Positions 15,912-23,236 of a stretch of DNA of 64,000 bases are shown here, piece after piece. The DNA is from Umezawaea sp049997955 (GTDB taxonomy: Bacteria > Actinomycetota > Actinomycetes > Mycobacteriales > Pseudonocardiaceae): positions 1 through 64,000 of the forward strand of contig JAEBDY010000025.1 in NCBI GenBank assembly GCA_049997955.1, in the 5' to 3' direction. How positions within the stretch are numbered: the first letter of the stretch is position 1; each line of letters opens with the position of its first letter. The notes under the pieces are model-generated. The model did not search any database and was not told where the DNA came from. It saw nothing but the letters and a program-made list of their open reading frames with translations. The translations under genes and the position numbers were made by a program.

Positions 15912-18386
15912 CTACCGCAGGGTCGCACCGTACCTCTCCGCGAGCGATGCCACAGCGGCGTCACGCGCCGCGGTGGCCTCGTCGACGGTCAGCGTGCGGT
16001 CGGGCGCGCGGAACCGCAGCGCGTACGCCAGGGAACGCTTGCCCTCGCCCACCTGCTCGCTCGTGTAGACGTCGAACAGCCGGATGTCCTCCAGGAGGTC
16101 GCCGCCGCCCGATCCGAGCACAGCGGCCACCTCAGCCGCGGGCACGGACGCGTCCACGACGACCGCCACGTCGAGCAGCACCGGCGGGTACGCCGAGATG
16201 ATCGGCGCGGGCCGGTTGTCGTTGAGCGGCAGCGCGTCCAGGTCCAGCTCCATCGCGACCGTGCGCTTGGGCAGCCCGAGCGCCTCGACCACCTTCGGGT
16301 GCAGCTCCCCCGCGTGGCCGACGGGCCAGTCGCCGACGCGCAACTGGGCGCAGCGGCCGGGGTGCCACGGGGCGAGGTCGGAGGCGACCACGCGCAGCGT
16401 GATGCCGTACGCCCGGCCGACCAGCTTGGCGGCCTCGACCGCGTCCGCCCAGTCGGCCTGGCGGCCCTTGCCCCACCAGCCCACGTGCTCGCGGTGCCCG
16501 GCCAGCACGACGGCGACGTGCACCGGCTGCTGCGGCAGCGCCGCGAACATGGACGCGACCTGCGCGTCGGTCGGCCGTTCGGCGACGCCGACGTCCGGCA
16601 CCGGCACCTGCTGGGTGCGCGGCAGCGTGACCTGGGCGACGTTGAACAGCGCCACGTCCTTCTGACCGCGCGCCAGGTTGCGCTGCAGCGCCTCCAGCAG
16701 ACCGGGCAGCAGCGTGGTCGCCAGCACGTGCTTCTCCGCCTCCAGCGGGTTCAGCACGCTGACCACGTTGCGGCGCGAGTCGTCCTCCTTCAACCCGAAC
16801 GCGTCGAACACGGCGGGCGAGATGAACGGGAACGGCAGCACCTCGGTGTAGCCGTCCTCGGCCAGCGCGCGGGAGACCGTGCGGCGGCGGCGCTGCTGCT
16901 CGGTCAGGCCACGACCGGCCGGGGCGGGCGGCAGCGTGGACGGGATCGTCTCGAAGCCCTCCAGCCGCAGCACCTCCTCGACCAGGTCGACGGGCTGCAC
17001 GAGGTCCGAGCGCCACGTCGGCGGCGTGGCGGTGACCAGGGTCGTGCCGTCGTCGCCGGTGGTGACCTCGACCTGGCAGCCGATCTGGCCGAGCCTGCGC
17101 GCGGTCACGCCGCGGGCGTAGCGCACGCCCGCCACGCGGTCCGGCAGGTCGATCGGCATGGTGACCGGGCCGGGCAGGCTCGGCGAGCCCACGTCGGTGC
17201 GGCCGGGCTTGATCGAGCCGTCGCCGTAGAGGTGCAGCAGCTTCGCCGCGCGCTCCAGGGCGACCGGGGACAGCGCCGGGTCGACCGAGCGCTCGTACCG
17301 CTTCGCCGCCTCGCTGGGCAGCTTGTGGCGGCGCACGGTGCGGGCGATGGTCGCGGGGTCCCAGATGGCGGCTTCCAGCAGGATGTCGCCGGTCTTGTCG
17401 CCGACCTCGGTCGACGCGCCACCCATGACACCGGCCATGGAGATGACGCCGCTGTCGTCGGTGATCACGATGTCGTCCGCGTCGAGCACGCGCACGGTGT
17501 CGTCCAGCGTGGTGAGCTTCTCCCCCGCCTTCGCGCGCCGCACGACCAGGCCGCCGCGCACCTTCGAGGCGTCGAACGCGTGCAGCGGGTGCCCGAGTTC
17601 GACCATCACGTAGTTGGTCACGTCGACCGGCAGCGAGATCGAGCGGATGCCCGCGAGCATCAGCCTGCGGCGCATCCACCACGGCGTCGGCGCCGTCGGG
17701 TCCACGCCGCTGACCTGGCGCGCGACGAACCGGGCGCAGCCGGCGCGGTCCTCGATGTGGACGGGCCACACCTCGCCCTCGGCCTCGGGGACCTCGACCA
17801 CGGCCGGGTCGCCGAACGCCACGTCGAACGCGCAGGCGATCTCCCGCGCGAGCCCGCGCACCGAGAAGGCGTAGCCGCGGTCGGGCGTGGGCGTGATCTC
17901 CAGGACGGTGTCGTCCAGGCCGAGCAGCTCCACGGCGTCGTCACCGGGCTGGGCGGTGCCGCTGGGCAGCACGAGGATGCCCGAGTGGTCGTCGCCGAGG
18001 CCCAGCTCCGACGCGGAGCAGATCATGCCGTCGCTGGTGTGGCCGTAGGTCTTGCGCGCGGAGATCGCGAAGTCGCCCGGCAGGACCGCGCCGGGCAGCG
18101 CCACGACGACCGTGTCGCCCTCGACGAAGTTCGTGGCGCCGCAGACGATGCCGTTGACCTGCCCGGGACCGACCTCGACCTGGCAGAAGCGGATGGGCTT
18201 CTTAAACTCCCGGAGCTCCTCGATCTCGACGACGCGGGCGGCCACGACGGGACCGGTGACCGGGCCCAGCGGGCGGACGTCGTCGATCTCCATGCCGATC
18301 CGGACGAAGGCCTCGGCCAGTTCGTCCGGGGTGGGCGCCTCGGAGAACTCGAGGTGCTCGGTCAACCAGCTAACCGGAATACGCAC
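15912..18386 (-). CDS. pheT: Phenylalanine--tRNA ligase beta subunit
   Basis: 824 residues, full length. Domains in order: an N-terminal tRNA-binding EMAP-like domain (about 40-150), the B3/B4 editing domain, B5, the catalytic-like core, and a C-terminal FDX-ACB anticodon-binding domain (about 730-824). GTG start 3 nt after the pheS stop, so the alpha2-beta2 enzyme is made from one mRNA. The editing domain would hydrolyse Tyr-tRNA-Phe. Confidence 0.97.
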   Translation of the reverse strand: MRIPVSWLTEHLEFSEAPTPDELAEAFVRIGMEIDDVRPLGPVTGPVVAARVVEIEELREFKKPIRFCQVEVGPGQVNGIVCGATNFVEGDTVVVALPGAVLPGDFAISARKTYGHTSDGMICSASELGLGDDHSGILVLPSGTAQPGDDAVELLGLDDTVLEITPTPDRGYAFSVRGLAREIACAFDVAFGDPAVVEVPEAEGEVWPVHIEDRAGCARFVARQVSGVDPTAPTPWWMRRRLMLAGIRSISLPVDVTNYVMVELGHPLHAFDASKVRGGLVVRRAKAGEKLTTLDDTVRVLDADDIVITDDSGVISMAGVMGGASTEVGDKTGDILLEAAIWDPATIARTVRRHKLPSEAAKRYERSVDPALSPVALERAAKLLHLYGDGSIKPGRTDVGSPSLPGPVTMPIDLPDRVAGVRYARGVTARRLGQIGCQVEVTTGDDGTTLVTATPPTWRSDLVQPVDLVEEVLRLEGFETIPSTLPPAPAGRGLTEQQRRRRTVSRALAEDGYTEVLPFPFISPAVFDAFGLKEDDSRRNVVSVLNPLEAEKHVLATTLLPGLLEALQRNLARGQKDVALFNVAQVTLPRTQQVPVPDVGVAERPTDAQVASMFAALPQQPVHVAVVLAGHREHVGWWGKGRQADWADAVEAAKLVGRAYGITLRVVASDLAPWHPGRCAQLRVGDWPVGHAGELHPKVVEALGLPKRTVAMELDLDALPLNDNRPAPIISAYPPVLLDVAVVVDASVPAAEVAAVLGSGGGDLLEDIRLFDVYTSEQVGEGKRSLAYALRFRAPDRTLTVDEATAARDAAVASLAERYGATLR

Positions 18387-18389
18387 CGG

Positions 18390-19457
18390 TCAGGCCTCCG
18401 TTCCGAAGGGCAGCGTGAAGCGGACATCGCCCTCGACCATGTCGCGCATGTCGGGCAGGCCGTTGCGGAACTGCAGCGTGCGTTCGAGGCCCATGCCGAA
18501 GGCGAAGCCCGAGTAGACGTCCGGGTCGATGCCGGTGGCGCGCAGGACGTTCGGGTTGACCATGCCGCAGCCACCCCACTCGACCCAGCCCGCGCCGCCC
18601 TTCTTCTCCGGGAACCACACGTCCACCTCGGCGGACGGCTCGGTGAACGGGAAGAAGTGCGGCCGCAGCCGCGTCTTCGACTTCTCCCCGAACATGGCGC
18701 GCGCGAACGCGTCCAGGGTGCCCTTGAGGTGCGCCATGGTGATGCCCTTGTCGATGGCGAGGCCCTCGACCTGGTGGAACACCGGCGTGTGCGTGGAGTC
18801 CAGCTCGTCCGTGCGGAACGTGCGGCCGGGGCACACCACGTAGATCGGCGGCGTGCGCTCCAGCATCGTGCGGGCCTGCACCGGCGAGGTGTGCGTGCGC
18901 AGCACCAGGCCGGAGTCGGCGGGCGCGACGTAGAACGTGTCCGACATCGTGCGCGCCGGGTGGTCCTTGCCGAAGTTCAGCGCGTCGAAGTTGAACCACT
19001 CCGTGTCGAGCTCGGGGCCTTCGGCGACCTCGTAGCCCATGGCCACGAAGACGTCCGCCACGCGCTCGGCGAGGGTGGTGATCGGGTGGCGGGCGCCGCG
19101 CGGCGTCCGGTCCCACGGCAGCGTGACGTCGACGGACTCCTCGCGGAGCACGTGCTCGTCCCGCTCGGCCTGCAGCACGACGAGGCGCTCCTCGAACGCC
19201 TTCTTCACGGCGGCCTGCGCGACGTTGACCCGCTTGCCCGCCTCGGCCTTCGCCTTGGGCGGCAGCGCGCCGATCTCACGGCGGGCCAGCAGCACGGGCG
19301 ACCGGTCGCCGACGTGCGCGGACTTCAGCACGGCGAGGGCGTCGAGGTCGACCGCGGCGGCGAACGCCTCTTGGGCCTTCTGCACGGCCGCGTCGAGGGC
19401 CTCCGGCGCGAGCGCCGCGACCTCCTTGGGGTCGTACGGGTCGTTTGCTCCGGACAT
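18390..19457 (-). CDS. pheS: Phenylalanine--tRNA ligase alpha subunit
   Basis: 355 residues from ATG 19457, preceded by GGGAGCTG at a proper distance. Class II synthetase core: motif 2 around FRTDELDSTHTPVFHQVEG and motif 3 GMGLERT near the C-terminus; an N-terminal coiled coil (about 1-90) binds tRNA. The upstream in-frame start at 19484 is rejected because the ribosome-binding site fits 19457. First gene of pheST. Confidence 0.97.
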   Translation of the reverse strand: MSGANDPYDPKEVAALAPEALDAAVQKAQEAFAAAVDLDALAVLKSAHVGDRSPVLLARREIGALPPKAKAEAGKRVNVAQAAVKKAFEERLVVLQAERDEHVLREESVDVTLPWDRTPRGARHPITTLAERVADVFVAMGYEVAEGPELDTEWFNFDALNFGKDHPARTMSDTFYVAPADSGLVLRTHTSPVQARTMLERTPPIYVVCPGRTFRTDELDSTHTPVFHQVEGLAIDKGITMAHLKGTLDAFARAMFGEKSKTRLRPHFFPFTEPSAEVDVWFPEKKGGAGWVEWGGCGMVNPNVLRATGIDPDVYSGFAFGMGLERTLQFRNGLPDMRDMVEGDVRFTLPFGTEA

Positions 19458-19504
19458 GAGTGGTGGACAGCTCCCGTTGGGCACGTCGCGGATGGGCGGA
19501 ATCC

Positions 19505-19554
19505 GCTCCGCCGCCCGACACGCGGCGGAGCAGGCCGATAGTAGGCGATCGGCC
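19505..19554 (-). promoter_or_regulatory. pheS upstream region: -10 element and hairpins
   Basis: Minus strand: TACTAT (19538-19543) is a good -10, inside a 7-bp inverted repeat (19533-19539 with 19548-19554). A perfect 10-bp stem (19505-19514 with 19522-19531) falls at the very start of the predicted transcript. This could be an attenuator or a stabilising 5' stem. No Phe-rich leader peptide or T-box motif was seen. Confidence 0.45.
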
Positions 19555-19578
19555 GAGTCGACTTCTTCCGCGTATCGA

Positions 19579-19929
19579 TCAGGCGGTCCGCCACCGACCG
19601 CGCGCGACGAGTTCGAGCGCCGAATCGGCGGCGGGTTCGATCGACGTGGCGGCGCGCGCGTCGCGGAACCGCCGCTCCACGCCCGGATCCCGGCTGAACG
19701 CGGCGTCGCCGCACGGCTTCACGGCCAGGTCGGTGACGGTGAGGACGGCGTCGGCCGCGGCCGGGGTCACCTGGCACACCTCGCGGCGGACGCGGTCGGG
19801 CTCCCAGCCGTGCGCGGCCAGTGCGTCGTCGTGCAGGACGCGGACGGCGACGGTGCGCAGGCGCATCCGGGCGAGGTCGGCGCCCCGGTCCCGGCGGTGC
19901 TCCAGGGTGGCGACGATCGCACCCTCCAT
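19579..19929 (-). pseudogene. Acyl-CoA dehydrogenase-like C-terminal fragment
   Basis: 116 codons. The end, VERRFRDARAATSIEPAAD followed by an amphipathic helix, resembles the last helices of acyl-CoA dehydrogenases (consensus ERxxRDARxxxIxxGTxEI), and the preceding residues could be the last bundle helices. The N-terminal and middle FAD-binding domains (about 250 residues) are absent, with AT-richer unrelated sequence where they should be. Probably a remnant; a short functional protein cannot be excluded. Confidence 0.5.
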
Positions 19930-19933
19930 CTGA

Positions 19934-20063
19934 TTGCATACAGTATACTCATAAGCTGGAGGATGGACACGGAAGCAACACCACGATTACGCAGAGTTCG
20001 ACTTTGGCAACGATTGGCCGCGACGCCGCCAACACGACGTACCGCACCCTGAACTTTGCATAC
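19934..20063 (+). promoter_or_regulatory. Repeated TTGCATAC motifs before a FadR-type regulator
   Basis: The octamer TTGCATAC occurs at 19934-19941 (followed by the palindrome AGTATACT) and at 20056-20063, both upstream of the GntR/FadR-type gene, and again at 20912-20919 after it. GntR-FadR operators are short TNGTNNNACNA-like palindromes, so these are candidate autoregulatory sites. The AT-rich segment 19930-20070 contrasts with the surrounding GC content. Confidence 0.5.
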
Positions 20064-20111
20064 AACAAACCGCATGCTGAACCTGTTCATTCGACGAGCG
20101 AGGAGGTGGCC

Positions 20112-20846
20112 ATGAACCAGCCGACACCGTTCCCGGGCAACGTGACCACCGGACGCCGCGGTTCGCGAGGCGGGCTGAGCGGCGCCGCGGCCAAGCGCGT
20201 GGAGCGGCCCGCGCCGCTCCGGCAGGCCGTGTACGAGGCACTGGTCGACCTGATCGTGAACCGCACCCTGCAACCAGGCCAGCACCTGGTCGAGGTGGAA
20301 CTGGCCGAGCACCTCGGGGTCAGCAGGCAGCCGGTGCGCGAAGCGCTCCAGCGCCTGCAAACCGAGGGCTGGGTCGACCTGAAGCCCGCGCAGGGCGCGT
20401 TCGTGCACCTCCCGACCGAGGAGGAAGCGGACCAGCTGTTGAGCGTCCGCACCGTGCTGGAGACGCACTCGGCCCGCCTCGCCGCGCAACGCGCCGAGGA
20501 GGCCGACGTCGACCACCTGTGGGAACTGCAGGCCAGGGGGCAGGCCGCCGTCGAGGTCGACGACGTCGACGGCGTGGTGGCCGCGAACGCCGCCCTGCAC
20601 GCCTTCGTCACCAGGTTGTCCGGCAACACCGTGCTCGCCGAGATGATCGGCATGGTCGACCGCCGGGTGCGGTGGTACTACACGCCGATCGCGGGCAGGC
20701 GCGACGCGGACTCCTGGATCGAGCACGCCGACCTGATCCGGGCCATCTCCGCGAAGGACGTCGACCTCGCGGGCGCGATCATGACCCAGCACACCGAGCG
20801 GACCCGGCAGGCGTACCACGACCGGCCTCGGGGCGATCGGGCGTAG
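20112..20846 (+). CDS. GntR family transcriptional regulator (FadR subfamily, FCD domain)
   Basis: 244 residues. About 35 N-terminal residues are variable; the winged HTH lies at about 37-105 (SRQPVREALQRLQTEGWVD), and the all-helical FCD effector domain follows, with conserved Arg, His and Asp positions (VRTVLETHSARLAA, NAALHAF, EHADLIRAI, HTERTRQAYH) likely forming a metal/carboxylate site. GAGGAGG stands 6 nt before the ATG. No metabolic gene is next to it, so its target is not evident; shared TTGCATAC motifs hint at remote targets. Confidence 0.9.
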   Translation: MNQPTPFPGNVTTGRRGSRGGLSGAAAKRVERPAPLRQAVYEALVDLIVNRTLQPGQHLVEVELAEHLGVSRQPVREALQRLQTEGWVDLKPAQGAFVHLPTEEEADQLLSVRTVLETHSARLAAQRAEEADVDHLWELQARGQAAVEVDDVDGVVAANAALHAFVTRLSGNTVLAEMIGMVDRRVRWYYTPIAGRRDADSWIEHADLIRAISAKDVDLAGAIMTQHTERTRQAYHDRPRGDRA

Positions 20847-21436
20847 GAACAGCAGCGTCACCAGCACTTTCCCCCACCAGAGGGCACTGGTGGTCACCAC
20901 TACCACCCACATTGCATACGAAAGCCTGTATTCCGAATTGGCCAGGGCGGGTCAGCGTCGCCCCGAACGCCCTCACCCGGCACGTGCGGCCCGCAGGGGT
21001 CCTCGTCGACGGGAGGACGCACCCGAAACCAGCAGTCCACTATGGACAGGTGGTGAGGAGGTCGTGGGGACCTGGTTCACCGAGGCGCTTCGCCGTCCGC
21101 GCGGGTTCTCCGCCGACGGCCGCACCAGCACGGATCCCACGCCGGAACGGACCGTCCCGCCCGCGACCACCGCCGAACTGCGGAACGACGTGGTCGCGCA
21201 CCCGCGGGACACCCGGCTCGTTCCCGTCGTCGTGTCCGATTCATCCGCCACACCGGTCGGCCATGACCGACCGGGCACGCTGTGGGGCGCCGCTCTGGCC
21301 ACGCTCCGGCCGTGGTGCCCCCTGGGCGGTCGGGCGGTCGGGTCGATTGCTGCACTTGTCCGGCTAGTTGCGAACGGAGGCCTGCGAAGGCGCGTGGCGC
21401 ACTAGGATCTGAGGTTCAGACCCACGCGACCCCGAG
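20847..21436. other. Gene-poor stretch after the GntR gene
   Basis: A perfect 7-bp hairpin (20874-20880 with 20887-20893) 28 nt after the stop is a likely terminator. TTGCATAC lies at 20912-20919. A plus-strand frame ending at 21405 has coding-like third positions from about 21064 to 21300 and could be a small or decayed gene, but it has no recognisable domain or well-spaced ribosome-binding site. TAGGAT (21403-21408) is a candidate -10 for the HSP90 operon. Confidence 0.5.
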
Positions 21437-23236
21437 GTGAGCAGCACTCCCATGTCCCACACCTTCGGTGTCGACCTGCGCGGGATGATCGACCTGCTCA
21501 GCCACCACCTCTACAGCAGCCCTCGCGTCTACGTGCGGGAACTGCTGCAGAACGCGGTGGACGCCATCACCGCGCGCCGCGCGCTGGACCCGGACGCGCC
21601 CGCCGAGGTGCTCATCGAACCCGTGGAGACGACCGGGGGTGTGCTGCGCGTCACGGACACGGGCATCGGCCTGCAGGAGCGGGAGGTGCACGACCTGCTG
21701 TCGACCTTGGGCAGGACGTCCAAACGAGACGACCTGGGGTTCGCGCGGCAGGGTTTCCTCGGCCAGTTCGGGGTCGGGATGCTGTCGGCGTTCCTGGTCG
21801 CCGAGGAGATCCGGCTGACCACTCGGTCAGCCAAGGGCGGTCCCGCGGTGCGGTGGACGGCGGACGCGTCCGGCAACTACCGGGTGGAGGTCGACGACGA
21901 CGCGCACGGCGCCGTCGGCACGACGATCGAGCTGGTGCCGAACCACGACGCGGAGCACTGGCTGACGACGGACATGGTGCGCGCGCTGGTGACCGAGTAC
22001 GGCGACCTGCTGCCGGTGACGGTGCACGTCGCGGGCGAGGCGGCCACGACCGGTCGGCTGCCGTGGGGACGGCGGTCGGAGGAGACCGGCACCGACCTCG
22101 GCGAGCGGATGGCCGACTACGGCGAGCAGCTGTTCGGGTTCCGGCCGTTCGACGCCATCCCGATCGAGGTGCCGGCGGTCGGGCTGACCGGGATCGCGTT
22201 CGTGCTGCCCGAGGGCGTGCACCCCGGCACGCGCCAGTCGCACCGGGTGTACCTGAAGCGGATGCTGGTCGGCGACGGCGTCGAGGGCCTGCTGCCGGAC
22301 TGGGCGTACTTCGTGCGCTGCGTGGTCGACTCGTCGGCGCTGCGGCCGACCGCGAGCCGCGAATCGCTGTACCAGGACGAAACCCTGCTGGCCGTGCGCG
22401 ACGAACTCGGCAAGCAGGTGCGGGACTGGTTGGTGCGCCTGGACGCGACCGATCCGGAACGCACGTCGCAACTGCTGTCCGCGCACCACCTCGGCATCAA
22501 GTCGTTGGCGCGCGCGGACGACGAGATGCTGCGGCTGGTCGAGCGCTGGCTGCCGTTCGAGACGACCGAGGGCGCGGTGCCGCTGCGGCAGTTCCGCCGC
22601 ATGCACGGGACCGTGCTGTACGTGCCGAACGTGGACGAGTTCCGCCAGCTCGCGCCGGTCGCGCAGGCGCAGGGCATCGGGCTGCTCAACGCGGGCTACG
22701 CCTACGACGTGGAGATCCTGGACCGGCTGGTGGCGCTCGACGGTTCGGCCGCCGCGCGCCAGGTCGCGCCCGGTGAGCTGCTCGCCGCCCTGGACCACCC
22801 GGAGCCGCTGTTCGACTCCGAGCTGAGGTCGCGGCTGGCCGAGGCGGGCGGTGTGCTGGACCGCCACGACTGCGAGGCCGTGACGCGGGACTTCGACCCG
22901 GTGTCGCTGCCCGCGCTCCTCATCTCCAACGTGGACGGTGAGCGCAAGCGCGACGCCGAGGAGATCTCCGGCGACGCGGACCCGCTGTGGGCGGAACTGC
23001 TCGGCGAGCTGGTGGGGGAATCGTCGACGGCGAGCCAGCAGTTGGTGTTGAACTGCCGCAACCCGCTGGTGCGCAGGCTGGCCGCGCTCTCCGACCCGGC
23101 GCTGGTCGAGCTGACGGTCGAGTCGCTGTACGTGCACGCGCTGCTCCAGGCCCGGCGGCCGATGCGGCCCAAGGACACCGCCGCGCTCAACCGCTCGTTC
23201 CTGGAGCTGCTCAACCGGGCCGTGGGAGACCGATGA
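21437..23236 (+). CDS. HSP90 family molecular chaperone (HtpG-like)
   Basis: 599 residues from GTG 21437; ATG 21452 is the alternative. GHKL ATPase domain with Glu35, Asn39 and Asp42 (RELLQNAVDA), the DTGIG loop, and the lid motif GQFGVGMLSAF. The middle domain has RVYLKRMLVGDG and the catalytic-loop Arg in TASRESLYQDE. The C-terminal dimerisation part is shorter and divergent compared with HtpG. The stop overlaps the TPR-protein start (ATGA), so chaperone and TPR partner are made together. Client proteins are unknown. Confidence 0.92.
   Translation: MSSTPMSHTFGVDLRGMIDLLSHHLYSSPRVYVRELLQNAVDAITARRALDPDAPAEVLIEPVETTGGVLRVTDTGIGLQEREVHDLLSTLGRTSKRDDLGFARQGFLGQFGVGMLSAFLVAEEIRLTTRSAKGGPAVRWTADASGNYRVEVDDDAHGAVGTTIELVPNHDAEHWLTTDMVRALVTEYGDLLPVTVHVAGEAATTGRLPWGRRSEETGTDLGERMADYGEQLFGFRPFDAIPIEVPAVGLTGIAFVLPEGVHPGTRQSHRVYLKRMLVGDGVEGLLPDWAYFVRCVVDSSALRPTASRESLYQDETLLAVRDELGKQVRDWLVRLDATDPERTSQLLSAHHLGIKSLARADDEMLRLVERWLPFETTEGAVPLRQFRRMHGTVLYVPNVDEFRQLAPVAQAQGIGLLNAGYAYDVEILDRLVALDGSAAARQVAPGELLAALDHPEPLFDSELRSRLAEAGGVLDRHDCEAVTRDFDPVSLPALLISNVDGERKRDAEEISGDADPLWAELLGELVGESSTASQQLVLNCRNPLVRRLAALSDPALVELTVESLYVHALLQARRPMRPKDTAALNRSFLELLNRAVGDR

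Noticed and set aside
15849..19541. 1230-codon plus-strand frame opposite pheT and pheS
   Set aside because: Pure shadow of the two synthetase genes; composition is that of a reversed coding strand.
21064..21405. Possible small plus-strand gene before the HSP90 operon
   Set aside because: Third positions look partly coding, but no domain, no well-spaced ribosome-binding site and a tail without bias; left as a note in the gene-poor stretch.
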